NCBI GenBank assembly: GCA_963728655.1
Contig: CAVSLD010000002.1
Span: forward strand, 620,001-684,000
Reading direction: 5' to 3'
Length of the DNA: 64,000 nucleotides
Source: Iamia sp963728655
GTDB lineage: Bacteria; Actinomycetota; Acidimicrobiia; Acidimicrobiales; Iamiaceae
The position numbers and the translations under genes are program-made. Below are positions 26,431-35,269 of the stretch, in pieces (within the stretch, counting starts at the first letter, position 1; each line of letters starts with the position of its first letter). The notes below the pieces were generated by a model. It was not told the DNA's origin. It was given only the letters and a program-made list of their open reading frames with translations, and did not search any database.

Positions 26431-29400
26431 TCAGCGGACGACGAAGTACTTGGCCTGGGGGTGGTGGAGGATGATGGCCGAGGTGGTCTGCTCGGGTTGG
26501 AACTGGTAGCCGGTCTCCTCGTTGACCTCGATGCCGAGGCGGTCGGCGCCGAGGAGCTCGGCCACGCGCTGGTTGTCCTCCAGGTCGGGGCAGGCCGGGT
26601 AGCCCCACGAGTAGCGCCCGCCCCGGTACTGCTGGCGGAAGAGGCCGGCCAGGCTGGGGCCGTCCTCCTCGGCGAAGCCCCACTCCTCGCGGATGCGGCG
26701 GTGCCACATCTCGGCCAGGGCCTCGGCCATCTCCACCCCGAGCCCGTGGAGCATGAGGTAGTCGGTGTACTTGTCGGCCGCGAACAGCTCGGCCGTCCGC
26801 TCCGAGATGGCGGCGCCCATGGTGACGATGTGGAAGGCCACGAAGTCGAGCTCGTCGCCGTCGATCGGCTTCACCAGGTCGGTGATGCACTGGTGCGGCT
26901 CCACGCCGGAGCGGGGGAACCGGAACCGGGTGAGCTCACCGTCGCGCGACTCGTCGGACCAGATGACGAGGTCCTGGCCGTCGCTGTTGGCCGGGTAGTA
27001 GCCGTAGACGACCGCCGGGTTCAGCAGTCCCTCGGTGGTGGCCTCCGCCAGCTGGGCGCGCAGGGCCGGGCGCATCCGCTCCCGGAACTCGTCGTTGGTC
27101 TCCTTGGAGCCGTCGGCCTTGGTCTCGGGCCGGTACTGCCACTGGTTGCGGAAGAGGGCCGTCTCGTTGATGTAGCCGGCGATGTCGTCGAGGGCGATGC
27201 CCTTGACCACCTGCGAGCCGGTGAAGGGAGGGGTGAACACCGGGTTGTCGGCCTCGAGGTCGACCCACCGGTCCGGCACGTCGCCGGCGGCCCGGTCGTC
27301 GCCTGCGTCGCGCCCGCCGAAGCGGCCGGCCAGCTTCACCTCGGAGGCGCTGGGCACCACACCCCAGTCGGGGTCGTCGGCCGAGCGGCCCTTCTTGATC
27401 TCGTCGAGGCGGTCCATGACGTGGAGCCCCTCGAAGGCGTCCTTGCCGTAGAACAGGCGCCCGCCGTAGACCTCGCGCAGGTCGCGCTCCACGTAGGTGC
27501 GGGTGAGGGCGGCGCCGCCGAGCAGGACGGGCACGTCGAGCTCGCGCTGGTTCAGCTCCTCGAGGTTGTCGCGCATGATGAGGGTGCTCTTCACCAGCAG
27601 GCCGCTCATCCCGATGGCGTCGGCCTTGACCTCGAGGGCCTTCTCGATCATGTCGCTGACCGAGACCTTGATGCCGATGTTGTGCACCTCGTAGCCGTTG
27701 TTGGTGAGGATGATGTCGACGAGGTTCTTGCCGATGTCGTGGACGTCGCCCTTCACCGTCGCCAGCACGATGCGGCCCTTGCCCTCGTCGCCCTCGACCT
27801 TCTCCATGTGGGGCTCGAGGTGGGCCACCGCGGCCTTCATGGTCTCGGCCGACTGGAGCACGAAGGGCAGCTGCATCTCGCCTCGGCCGAAGAGGTCGCC
27901 GACCACCTTCATGCCCGAGAGGAGCACGTCGTTGACGATGTCGAGGGCGGGCAGGCCACCGGCCATGGCCTCGTCGAGCTCCTCGGTGAGCCCGTCGCGC
28001 TCGCCGTCGATGATGCGCTGGCTGAGGCGCTTCTCGACCGGCCAGTCGGTGCGGTCCTCCTTCTCGACGGCCTGGGTCTTCACGTCGGCGAAGACGTCGA
28101 GGAGCTTGTGGAGCGGGTCGTAGTCGGCGTCGCCGTCGGACAGGGCGCCCTCGGTGCCCCGCCGGTCGTAGATGAGGTCGAGGGCCACGTCGCGCTGCTC
28201 GTCGGGGATCCGCGAGATGGGCAGGATCTTCGACGCGTGGACGATGGCCGAGTCCAGCCCGACCTGGGTGCACTCGTGGATGAAGATCGAGTTGAGGACG
28301 TGGCGGGCCGCGGGGTTGAGCCCGAAGGACACGTTGGAGACGCCGAGGGTCGTGTAGACGCCAGGGAACTCCTCCTTGATCTGCTTGATGGCGTCCATGG
28401 TGGCCATGGCGTCCTTGCGCAGGTCCTCGTCGCCGGTGGAGAGCGGGAAGGTGAGGGCGTCGAAGATGAGGTCGCCCTGCTCCAGGCCGTAGCGCTCGGT
28501 GGCGAGGGCCACGATGCGGCGGGCCACCCGCATCTTCCACTCGACGTCGCGGGCCTGGCCCTCCTCGTCGATGAGCAGGCAGATCACCGCCGCGCCGTAC
28601 TCCCCGGCCAGCCGGAAGACCCGGTCGAGGCGGTTGCCCTCGTCCTCGCCGTCCTCGAGGTTGGCGGAGTTGAGGATGGCGCGACCCCCGACCCACTGGA
28701 GGCCGGCCTCCATCACCTGGGGCTCGGTGGAGTCGAGCACCAGGGGCGCGTTGGCCTGGGTGGCGAACCGGCTGGCCAGCTCGTCCATGTCCTGGGTGCC
28801 GTCGCGGCCCACGTAGTCGGCGCACACGTCGAGGACGTGGGCGCCCTCCTTGATCTGGGCGTTGGCCATGGCCGAGCAGGTGTCCCAGTCGCCCTCGAGC
28901 ATGGCCTCGCGGAACTTCTTGGAGCCGTTGGCGTTGGTGCGCTCGCCGATCATCAGGAACGAGGCGTCCTGGTGCAGGGGCACGGCCGAGTAGATGGAGG
29001 TGACCGAGTCCTCGTGCTCGGGCGTGCGGGCCGCGGGGGTGAGGTCCGGCGCCATCTCGGCCAGGAGGCGGATGAACTCGGGCGTGGTGCCGCAGCAGCC
29101 GCCGATGACCTGGACGCCCATCTCGGTGACGAAGCGGCGCTGGTGGTCGCGCAGCTGCTCCGGCGTGAGGTCGTAGTGCATGGCCCCGTCGACCACCGAG
29201 GGGAGCCCGGCGTTGGGGAGGCAGGAGATGGGCATGCGGGCGTGCTGGGAGAGGTGGCGCAGGTGCTCGCTCATCTCCGAGGGGCCGGTGGCGCAGTTGA
29301 GCCCGACGATGTCGATGCCCATGGGGTCGATGGCCGCGAGGGCGGCGCCGATCTCGGTGCCGAGCAGCATGCGCCCGGTGAGCTCCATGGTGACCTGGGC

Positions 29401-29967
29401 CTGGATGGGCACCTGGCGGCCGGTGGCGGCCATGGCCCGGCGGACGCCGATGATGGCGGCCTTCACGGCCAGCAGGTCGAAGTGCGTCTCGAGGATGAAC
29501 AGGTCGACGCCCCCCTCGAGCAGGCCGCGGGCGGCGTCCTCGTAGGCGTCGCGCAGCGGGGCGAAGCGGATCTGGCCCAGCGAGGGGGCCTTGGTGCCGG
29601 GGCCGAGCGACCCGGCGACGAAGCGGGGCCGATCCGGGGTGGAGAAGTCGTCGGCCACCTCGCGGGCGATGCGGGCGTTGGCCAGGGCGATCTCGTGGGC
29701 CCGCTCGGGGATGTCGTACTCGCCGAGGGGGACGGCGAAGGCGCCGAAGGTGTTGGTCTCGATGACGTCCGCGCCCACCTCCAGGTAGGCGCTGTGGAGG
29801 GCCTTCACCACGTCGGGGCGGGTGACCCCCAGGATGTCGGTGCAGCCCTCGAAGGAGGGGCCCCCGTAGTCGTCGAGGTCGAGGTCCTGGGTCTGGAGCC
29901 ACGTCCCGGTGGCCCCGTCGTAGACCACGACCCGCTCGGCCACGGCATCGAGGAAGCTGCTCTCCAT
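26431..29967 (-). CDS. metH: Cobalamin-dependent methionine synthase
   Basis: Makes methionine from homocysteine and 5-methyl-tetrahydrofolate through methylcobalamin. The 1178-residue protein has four modules. The homocysteine domain has zinc ligands in LNCATG (about residue 225) and IGGCCGTTPE (about 290). The pterin-binding domain begins near IGERTNANGSKKF (about 338). The cobalamin cap/Rossmann domain carries the base-off motif DVHDIGKNLV (about 740). The reactivation domain has RYSWGYPACPDLEDN near the C-terminus. The whole gene is in one frame. ATG 29967 stands 7 bases behind TAGCCT, so the transcript would be leaderless and cannot carry a cobalamin riboswitch in a 5' leader. Confidence 0.96.
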   Translation of the reverse strand: MESSFLDAVAERVVVYDGATGTWLQTQDLDLDDYGGPSFEGCTDILGVTRPDVVKALHSAYLEVGADVIETNTFGAFAVPLGEYDIPERAHEIALANARIAREVADDFSTPDRPRFVAGSLGPGTKAPSLGQIRFAPLRDAYEDAARGLLEGGVDLFILETHFDLLAVKAAIIGVRRAMAATGRQVPIQAQVTMELTGRMLLGTEIGAALAAIDPMGIDIVGLNCATGPSEMSEHLRHLSQHARMPISCLPNAGLPSVVDGAMHYDLTPEQLRDHQRRFVTEMGVQVIGGCCGTTPEFIRLLAEMAPDLTPAARTPEHEDSVTSIYSAVPLHQDASFLMIGERTNANGSKKFREAMLEGDWDTCSAMANAQIKEGAHVLDVCADYVGRDGTQDMDELASRFATQANAPLVLDSTEPQVMEAGLQWVGGRAILNSANLEDGEDEGNRLDRVFRLAGEYGAAVICLLIDEEGQARDVEWKMRVARRIVALATERYGLEQGDLIFDALTFPLSTGDEDLRKDAMATMDAIKQIKEEFPGVYTTLGVSNVSFGLNPAARHVLNSIFIHECTQVGLDSAIVHASKILPISRIPDEQRDVALDLIYDRRGTEGALSDGDADYDPLHKLLDVFADVKTQAVEKEDRTDWPVEKRLSQRIIDGERDGLTEELDEAMAGGLPALDIVNDVLLSGMKVVGDLFGRGEMQLPFVLQSAETMKAAVAHLEPHMEKVEGDEGKGRIVLATVKGDVHDIGKNLVDIILTNNGYEVHNIGIKVSVSDMIEKALEVKADAIGMSGLLVKSTLIMRDNLEELNQRELDVPVLLGGAALTRTYVERDLREVYGGRLFYGKDAFEGLHVMDRLDEIKKGRSADDPDWGVVPSASEVKLAGRFGGRDAGDDRAAGDVPDRWVDLEADNPVFTPPFTGSQVVKGIALDDIAGYINETALFRNQWQYRPETKADGSKETNDEFRERMRPALRAQLAEATTEGLLNPAVVYGYYPANSDGQDLVIWSDESRDGELTRFRFPRSGVEPHQCITDLVKPIDGDELDFVAFHIVTMGAAISERTAELFAADKYTDYLMLHGLGVEMAEALAEMWHRRIREEWGFAEEDGPSLAGLFRQQYRGGRYSWGYPACPDLEDNQRVAELLGADRLGIEVNEETGYQFQPEQTTSAIILHHPQAKYFVVR

Positions 29968-29974
29968 CCGTCCG

Positions 29975-29980
29975 AGGCTA
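29975..29980 (-). promoter_or_regulatory. Leaderless -10 (TAGCCT) for metH
   Basis: Minus-strand TAGCCT with a 7-base spacer to ATG 29967. Confidence 0.5.
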
Positions 29981-30088
29981 CAGAGCCCCCCCACGCGCCC
30001 CCGAACGAGTCTTCGTCGTCCCTCGCTCGCGGCGCCCGCTCCGTCCCGACACCTCGCCGCGTGCGTCCCGGCGCAGCCGCTGGGGGGA

Positions 30089-30106
30089 GCGGGGGGTCTC
30101 CCCCGC
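30089..30106. repeat. GC hairpin 1 in the metH-uppS divergent spacer
   Basis: GCGGGGG and CCCCCGC form a perfect 7-bp stem with the 4-base loop GTCT. Confidence 0.55.
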
Positions 30107-30110
30107 AGAG

Positions 30111-30145
30111 GGCAGGGGGCTGCGAGGGACGAGCCGCCCCCTGCC
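30111..30145. repeat. GC hairpin 2 in the metH-uppS divergent spacer
   Basis: GGCAGGGGGC and GCCCCCTGCC form a perfect 10-bp stem with a 15-base loop. The loop contains GCGAGGGACG, which is itself complementary to CGTCCCTCGC at 30017-30026. Confidence 0.6.
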
Positions 30146-30213
30146 GGGATCTCTTCGGTGCGAGCGCAGCGAGCACGACCAGCTCGTTCGAGAGGCTCCG
30201 CATCGAGAACGAA

Positions 30214-30219
30214 TAGCCT
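30214..30219 (+). promoter_or_regulatory. Leaderless -10 (TAGCCT) for uppS
   Basis: Spacer of 7 bases to ATG 30227; fixes the start of the gene. Confidence 0.5.
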
Positions 30220-30226
30220 TCCCCCG

Positions 30227-30994
30227 ATGAGGATCATCGAGGCCGACCAGGTGCCCGACGTGCGCGCGGGCGAGGTCCCGGCCCACGTCGGCGTCATCAT
30301 GGACGGCAACGGGCGTTGGGCCCAGATGCGCACGCTGACCCGCTCGCAGGGCCATGCCGCGGCCGAGGACGCGGTGGTCGCCACCGTCGACGCCTGCCTC
30401 GACCTCGGGGTCCGATGGCTGTCGGCCTACGCCTTCTCCACCGAGAACTGGAGCCGCGAGGTCACCGAGATCGCCTTCCTCATGCGCTTCGACGAGTGGC
30501 TGCTGCGCAAGGAGCGGCGCGACGAGCTCAACGAGAAGGGCGTGCAGATCCGCTTCCTCGGCCGCCTCGACGACCCCCGCATCCCCCAGGACTCCCGGGA
30601 CTGGCTGGTGGAGACGGCCGCGCTCACCGAGCACAACACCCGCATGGTGCTGGGCATCGCCTTCAACTACGGGGGTCGGGCCGAGATCGTCGACGCCGTC
30701 CGGTCCCTCGTCGCCGAGGGGGTGGCGGCCGAGGACGTGACCGAGGAGCGCCTGGCGGCGGCCCTCTACGCGCCCGACATGCCCGACATGGACCTGGTGG
30801 TGCGGACCTCCAGCGAGCACCGCACCTCGAACTTCTTCCCGTGGCAGGCCACCTACGCGGAGCTGGTGTTCATGGACACGCTCTGGCCCGACTTCCGCGA
30901 GGGCCACCTCTACTCGGCGGTGGCCGAGTACCAGGCCCGGCGCCGCCGCATGGGGGCCGCCAGCGTGGCCGCCCTGGGCGCGCGCGGCACCTGA
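30227..30994 (+). CDS. uppS: Isoprenyl transferase (cis-prenyl chain elongation; undecaprenyl diphosphate synthase family)
   Basis: Makes the long-chain polyprenyl diphosphate carrier used for cell-wall and polysaccharide assembly. Family signatures: VGVIMDGNGRWAQ (catalytic Asp), WLSAYAFSTENWSR, LGIAFNYGGRAEI and DLVVRTSSEHRTSNFFPWQ with the terminal YAELVFMDTLWPDF. The length of 255 residues is typical. In the usual DLVIRTSGEQRLSNFLLWQ block the Gly-Glu-Gln is here Ser-Glu-His, a mild variant. Start ATG 30227 is chosen from the TAGCCT element. A second prenyl synthase follows after about 200 bases. Confidence 0.92.
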   Translation: MRIIEADQVPDVRAGEVPAHVGVIMDGNGRWAQMRTLTRSQGHAAAEDAVVATVDACLDLGVRWLSAYAFSTENWSREVTEIAFLMRFDEWLLRKERRDELNEKGVQIRFLGRLDDPRIPQDSRDWLVETAALTEHNTRMVLGIAFNYGGRAEIVDAVRSLVAEGVAAEDVTEERLAAALYAPDMPDMDLVVRTSSEHRTSNFFPWQATYAELVFMDTLWPDFREGHLYSAVAEYQARRRRMGAASVAALGARGT

Positions 30995-31187
30995 AGCTCC
31001 CGGAGGGCGAGCGGATCGGCGCCACCACGGTCGAGGGTGCGACGACGCCCAGGAGCGAGCCCGACCGAGCAAGCACGGCATCGGTCTCCGAGCGAAGAGA
31101 GGACGACTCGCGGCAACGACGGTCCTGTCCGCTGGGGCTCCCGGCACCGCCACCGCTCCGAGTGGCCGGACCCAGGGCCGGGGTCGG

Positions 31188-31193
31188 TACGCT
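31188..31193 (+). promoter_or_regulatory. Leaderless -10 (TACGCT) for the polyprenyl synthase gene
   Basis: Spacer of 6 bases to ATG 31200. Confidence 0.5.
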
Positions 31194-31199
31194 CCGACC

Positions 31200-32237
31200 A
31201 TGGACCCGGTGGAGCTGGCCGCCTTGCTCGGCCTCCCGGAGCTGCCCCGGGGCCTCGACGCCGTGGAGGTCGAGCTCGACCGGGCCGTGGTGGTCGACCG
31301 CCAGGAGATCGAGCAGCCCGCCCGACGGGTGGTGCTGGGCGGGGGCAAGCGCCTCCGGCCCGCCCTCTCCCTCGGCTGCGCCGCCGCCGCCACCGGCCGC
31401 GACGGCGACGCCGTGGTCGACCCCGCCGTGGTGGTCGGGGCCACCGCCGTCGAGCTGGTGCAGGCCGGCTCGCTGGTCCACGACGACATCATGGACGAGG
31501 CCGGTGAGCGCCGGGGCGTGCCCACCATCAACTCGGTCGAGGGCCCCAGCCAGGCCCTGCTGGTCGGCGACTTCCTCCTGGCCCGGGCCGGCCAGCTGGC
31601 CGCCGGGGTCAACCGCTCCGTCGCGGCCTACCTGGCCAGCGCCATCGCGGACCTGTGCGTGGGCCAGTCGGCCGAGGTGGCCACGCTGTTCGACCCCGAC
31701 CGCACGGTGACCGCGTACGAGGACTCCATCCGGGGCAAGACCGCCGCCCTGTTCCGGGCCGCCTGCGAGATCGGCGCGGCCGCGGCCGACGTCGACGACG
31801 TCACCGTCGAGGCCCTGGCCGCCTACGGCACCGCCTTCGGCATGGCCTTCCAGGTCGTCGACGACGTGCTCGACCTCGTCTCCACCGCCGAGGCCCTGGG
31901 CAAGCCGGTCGGCAACGACATCCGCGAGGGCGTCTACAGCCTGCCCGTGCTGATCGCCCTGGCCGGACCCGACGGCGGTGCCCTGCGGGCCCGCCTGGGC
32001 CACCGCCCCGACGAGGACGAGGTGGCCCACGCCCTCGCCCTGGTGCGGGCGTCCACGGGCGTGGCCGAGGCCCTCGACGCGGCCCGGGCCCACAACGAGG
32101 TCGCGGTCGCTGCTCTCGACCCGCTGCCGGCCGGCCCGGCCCGCGACGGGCTGGCCGCCCTGCCCGACGCCTACCTGGACTGGGTCCTCGACGCCAAGGC
32201 CCCCGACATGGTGTCGGGCGCAGCCGTCGGCCGCTGA
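31200..32237 (+). CDS. Trans-polyprenyl diphosphate synthase
   Basis: Condenses isopentenyl diphosphate with allylic diphosphates to make a longer trans-isoprenoid such as the menaquinone side chain or geranylgeranyl diphosphate. The first Asp-rich motif is LVHDDIMDE (about residue 97) preceded by GGGKRLRPAL. The second is FQVVDDVLDLVS (about 220), with GKPVGNDIREGVYSLPVL following. 345 residues, normal length. The residue pair before the first Asp-rich motif (Ser-Leu) has no bulky aromatic residue, which in this family tends to allow longer chains; product length is not certain. Confidence 0.88.
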   Translation: MDPVELAALLGLPELPRGLDAVEVELDRAVVVDRQEIEQPARRVVLGGGKRLRPALSLGCAAAATGRDGDAVVDPAVVVGATAVELVQAGSLVHDDIMDEAGERRGVPTINSVEGPSQALLVGDFLLARAGQLAAGVNRSVAAYLASAIADLCVGQSAEVATLFDPDRTVTAYEDSIRGKTAALFRAACEIGAAAADVDDVTVEALAAYGTAFGMAFQVVDDVLDLVSTAEALGKPVGNDIREGVYSLPVLIALAGPDGGALRARLGHRPDEDEVAHALALVRASTGVAEALDAARAHNEVAVAALDPLPAGPARDGLAALPDAYLDWVLDAKAPDMVSGAAVGR

Positions 32238-32247
32238 CCCCGCTCGA

Positions 32248-32278
32248 GCGTCACGAGGTGCCAGGCACCTCGTGACGC
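32248..32278. repeat. Perfect 15-bp inverted repeat around a single A
   Basis: Left arm GCGTCACGAGGTGCC (32248-32262), centre A, right arm GGCACCTCGTGACGC (32264-32278). It begins 10 bases after the stop of the polyprenyl synthase gene. As RNA it would fold to a 14-bp stem with a 3-base loop. No T-run follows. It could be a terminator or a dispersed palindromic element. Confidence 0.75.
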
Positions 32279-32326
32279 ACCGGGCGGCCGCTCACCCCGG
32301 CCAGGGGGCCGGGCCACGGGCGCCGG

Positions 32327-32332
32327 TAGCCT
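32327..32332 (+). promoter_or_regulatory. Leaderless -10 (TAGCCT) for the cobalamin adenosyltransferase gene
   Basis: Spacer of 8 bases to GTG 32341. Confidence 0.5.
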
Positions 32333-32340
32333 CGGCGGTC

Positions 32341-32877
32341 GTGAAGATCTACACGCGCAAGGGTGACGACGGCACCACCGGGCTCCTCTACGGCGGCCGG
32401 GTGGGCAAGGACTCGCCCCGACCCGAGGCCTACGGCCAGGTCGACGAGGTCCAGGCCGTGCTCGGCCTGGCCCGGGCCCACGCCCCGCAGGGCGAGGAGC
32501 TCGACCGGATCCTCACCGGCATCCAGCGCGACCTCTGGGTGCTCATGGCCGACCTGGCCACCGACGCCCCCAACCGCGACAAGCTCAGCCCCGGCACCAC
32601 CCTGGTGACGCCCGAGATGGTCACCCCCCTGGAGGCGCTCATCGACGAGGTGGCCACCCGGTTCGAGCCGCCCACCGAGTTCGTCATCCCGGGCGGCACC
32701 GTCGTCGCCGCCCACCTCGACGTGGCCCGCACCGTGGTGCGCCGGGCCGAGCGGGTGGCCGTGGCCCTCGCGCCCGAGAGCACGTCGGCCCTGGCCTACC
32801 TGAACCGGCTGTCGGACCTGCTCTGGATGCTGGCCCGCTGGCAGGAGGGCACGTCCCTCACCAGCCGCACGGCCTGA
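32341..32877 (+). CDS. pduO: Cob(I)yrinic acid a,c-diamide / cob(I)alamin adenosyltransferase, PduO type
   Basis: Adds the 5'-deoxyadenosyl group of ATP to cob(I)alamin, giving the cofactor needed by methylmalonyl-CoA mutase. The 178-residue protein has the N-terminal ATP-binding motif YTRKGDDGTTGLLYGGRVGK, the central VIPGGT, the RRAERVAVAL helix and the C-terminal YLNRLSDLLWMLAR. GTG 32341 is fixed by the TAGCCT element. Its presence with metH, the mutase and meaB in the same window shows a working B12 economy, although no B12 synthesis gene is seen here. Confidence 0.92.
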   Translation: MKIYTRKGDDGTTGLLYGGRVGKDSPRPEAYGQVDEVQAVLGLARAHAPQGEELDRILTGIQRDLWVLMADLATDAPNRDKLSPGTTLVTPEMVTPLEALIDEVATRFEPPTEFVIPGGTVVAAHLDVARTVVRRAERVAVALAPESTSALAYLNRLSDLLWMLARWQEGTSLTSRTA

Positions 32878-32926
32878 CCGCCCCGGCCGCGCCCCCACCG
32901 CCCCCGACGTCCAGAGAGGACCGCCC

Positions 32927-34408
32927 GTGCCCACCCGCACCGTCACGCCCACCACCGCCAAGGCCCCGTCCCGCGCCGACCTGCTCGTCGTCGGCGTGCG
33001 CGCCGGCGCCGCCCTCGAGCCCGACCTCGACGTCGTCGGCGTGACGGCCCGCTTCGCGGCCGCCGCCGGCTTCACCGGCGCGGTGGGCCAGACGCTGCTG
33101 TCGGCGGCGGGGGGCACCGGCGGCGCCGACCACCTCCTGGTGGGCCTGGGCCACGCGGGCGAGGTCGACGCCAACCGGCTGCGGCGGGCGGCGGGGACGG
33201 CGGGGCGCGCGGCCACCCGCCACGCCAAGGTCGTGGTCGCGCTGGGGGAGAAGGCAGCCGACGGCACCAGCCCGGAGGACGCGGCGCGGGCCGTGACCGA
33301 GGGGTGGGTGCTGGGCGCCTACCGCTTCGACGACCTGCGCACGGACCCGACGACCTCCGCGGTCCGGTCGGTCACCCTCACCGCCGGCGGGGCCCGCGCC
33401 GCCCGCGACGCCGTGGCCCGGGGCGTGGCCACGGCGCGGGCGGTGACCCTGGCCCGGGACCTGGTGAACCTGCCGGGCGGGTCCCTGGTGCCGGCCCGGC
33501 TGGCCGACCGCATCCGCGACGCGGGCCGCGAGGCCGGCCTCAAGGTCCGCGTCGACGGCCCCGCCGCGATCCGCCGCAAGGGCCTGGGGGGCGTGCTGGG
33601 CGTGAGCCAGGGCGCCACCAACGAGCCCCGCTTCGTGGAGGTCACCTACACGCCGGCAGGGCGGGCCCGCGGCCACGTGGCCCTGGTGGGCAAGGGGGTC
33701 ACCTTCGACACCGGCGGGTACTCGCTCAAGTCCTCCGACGCCATGTTGGGCATGAACGGCGACATGGGCGGCGCCGCCGCGGTCATCGGCGCCATGAGCG
33801 CCCTCGGTGCCCTCGGGGCCCGGGTGAGGGTCACCGGCTACCTGCCCCTGGTCGAGAACATGATCGGCCCCGACGCCATCCGGGTGGGCGACGTGCTCCA
33901 CATCCGCGGCGGCACCACCGTCGAGGTGCAGAACACCGACGCCGAGGGCCGCCTGATCCTGGCCGACGCCCTGCGCCTGGCGTCGGAGGCCCGTCCCGAC
34001 GCCATCGTCGACCTGGCCACCCTCACCGGGGCCTGCATGGTGGCCCTCGGGCCCCGCACCGCCGGCCTCTTCGGGGACCACGACGGGCTCGTCACCCGCC
34101 TGCGCGACGCCGCCGCCACGGCCGGCGAGGACGTGTGGCCCATGCCCATGCCCGCCACGCTGCGGCCCGGCCTCGACTCCGACGTGGCCGACATCCGCAA
34201 CATCTCCGGCGGCCGCCACGGCGGGGCGTCGGTGGCGGCGCTGTTCCTGCGCCACTTCGTGGCCGACGACGTCCCCTGGGCCCACCTCGACATCGCCGGG
34301 CCCTCCTGGGTCACCGACGGGCCCGATGGCGAGATCCCCAAGCTGGGCACCGGCTTCGGCGTCCGCCTCCTCACCCAGGCCCTCACCGACTGGTCACCCC
34401 TGACCTGA
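32927..34408 (+). CDS. pepA: Leucyl aminopeptidase (M17)
   Basis: Cytosolic two-metal aminopeptidase that removes N-terminal residues. The 493-residue protein has an N-terminal macro-like domain (about 1-175) and a C-terminal catalytic domain. Metal/catalytic motifs: LVGKGVTFDTGGYSLK, the Asp in NGDMGGAAAVIG, and the signature VQNTDAEGRLILADAL with the catalytic Arg. Starts at GTG 32927, 49 bases after the adenosyltransferase stop, with AGAGGAC upstream. It is convergent with an unknown gene on the other strand. Confidence 0.93.
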   Translation: MPTRTVTPTTAKAPSRADLLVVGVRAGAALEPDLDVVGVTARFAAAAGFTGAVGQTLLSAAGGTGGADHLLVGLGHAGEVDANRLRRAAGTAGRAATRHAKVVVALGEKAADGTSPEDAARAVTEGWVLGAYRFDDLRTDPTTSAVRSVTLTAGGARAARDAVARGVATARAVTLARDLVNLPGGSLVPARLADRIRDAGREAGLKVRVDGPAAIRRKGLGGVLGVSQGATNEPRFVEVTYTPAGRARGHVALVGKGVTFDTGGYSLKSSDAMLGMNGDMGGAAAVIGAMSALGALGARVRVTGYLPLVENMIGPDAIRVGDVLHIRGGTTVEVQNTDAEGRLILADALRLASEARPDAIVDLATLTGACMVALGPRTAGLFGDHDGLVTRLRDAAATAGEDVWPMPMPATLRPGLDSDVADIRNISGGRHGGASVAALFLRHFVADDVPWAHLDIAGPSWVTDGPDGEIPKLGTGFGVRLLTQALTDWSPLT

Positions 34409-34457
34409 CGGACCCTGCGCCCCACGGGGCCCGGTGCGGCCCGCGGGTCGAGACCCT

Positions 34458-35198
34458 TCAGGCGGCGTCGCCGCCGAGGTCCGCCTCGGCGGTCGTGATC
34501 GACGGCGGGGGTGCCGTCGCCGGCGGCGCCGAGGGTGCCTCCGACGACGAGGCGTGGCGGGGCACCGGCGTGGGACCCGCAGGTGGGCGGAGGTCGATCT
34601 CGGGGTCGCGGGCCCGCACCAGGCGGTGGGCCCAGACCGCGGCCTCGCGGGCGACCACCGGGTGGATCCTCCAGCGGTGCAGTCGCTGCTCGGTGGTCGG
34701 GACGTCCTCGGACAGCTCGGCCAGGGCCAGGGCGACCCGTCGGGCCCGCCGCCGCTGGGCGTCGAGGGTCGAGGCGTCGCGCTCGATGGCGCGCCAGGCG
34801 TCGTGACGGGCCCGCACGCCCGGCGGCAGCCGGTCGACCTGGTGGCGGGTGAGCGGCGGCAGGTGGCGGCGGACGGCCAGGCTGGGCCCCGAGGAGGCCC
34901 GGGCCACGCCGAACTGGCAGGCCCGGTGGAGGGCGCGCACGACGGGGCTGTGGCGACCGGTCCCCGTGCCGAGCCCGAGGGCCTCGGCCGTGGCCGTCAG
35001 GTCGAGGGTGGCGCCGGAGGGCTCCTGCTCCAGGAGGGCGTCGGCGTGGCGCACCAGCCAGGTGGTGGAGGGGCCCAGGATCGACAGCCAGAACTGCTCC
35101 ACGTAGGTGGAGCGGGGCGGGTAGCCCAAGGCGTCGATGACGGGGTCCTCCCAGGTCTCGAGGGACAGGGTGGGGACGGACAGGTCGGGGGCAGGCAT
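34458..35198 (-). CDS. Uncharacterised protein with a possible DNA-binding helix-turn-helix core
   Basis: A 246-residue soluble protein. Residues about 60-100 (ATAEALGLGTGTGRHSPVVR, ALHRACQFGVAR) read like a winged-helix or MarR-like segment, with Thr/Gly in the turn and a basic second helix. An Arg-rich helix (WRAIERDASTLDAQRRRARR) follows, then RLHRWRIHPVVAREAAVWAH. The last about 45 residues are Pro/Ala/Ser-rich and probably disordered. The start ATG 35198 is preceded by CGGGAGAG. I do not recognise the family; a regulator is one possibility. The upstream region is unusually AT-rich for this genome. Confidence 0.6.
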   Translation of the reverse strand: MPAPDLSVPTLSLETWEDPVIDALGYPPRSTYVEQFWLSILGPSTTWLVRHADALLEQEPSGATLDLTATAEALGLGTGTGRHSPVVRALHRACQFGVARASSGPSLAVRRHLPPLTRHQVDRLPPGVRARHDAWRAIERDASTLDAQRRRARRVALALAELSEDVPTTEQRLHRWRIHPVVAREAAVWAHRLVRARDPEIDLRPPAGPTPVPRHASSSEAPSAPPATAPPPSITTAEADLGGDAA

Positions 35199-35269
35199 GG
35201 GATCGCTCTCCCGTGGGACGAGGGGTGGGGCCGGGGAAGCGCACATCGCCGTGGATGTCTTTCATGTAC

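Noticed and set aside
29968..29990. Cobalamin or SAM riboswitch upstream of metH
   Set aside because: The -10 element lies 7 bases from the start codon, so there is no leader that could hold one.
25417..30216. A 1599-codon open frame antisense to metH
   Set aside because: It mirrors the metH codons, is composed of Val/Asp/Gly/Leu-rich repeats without domains, and crosses gene boundaries.
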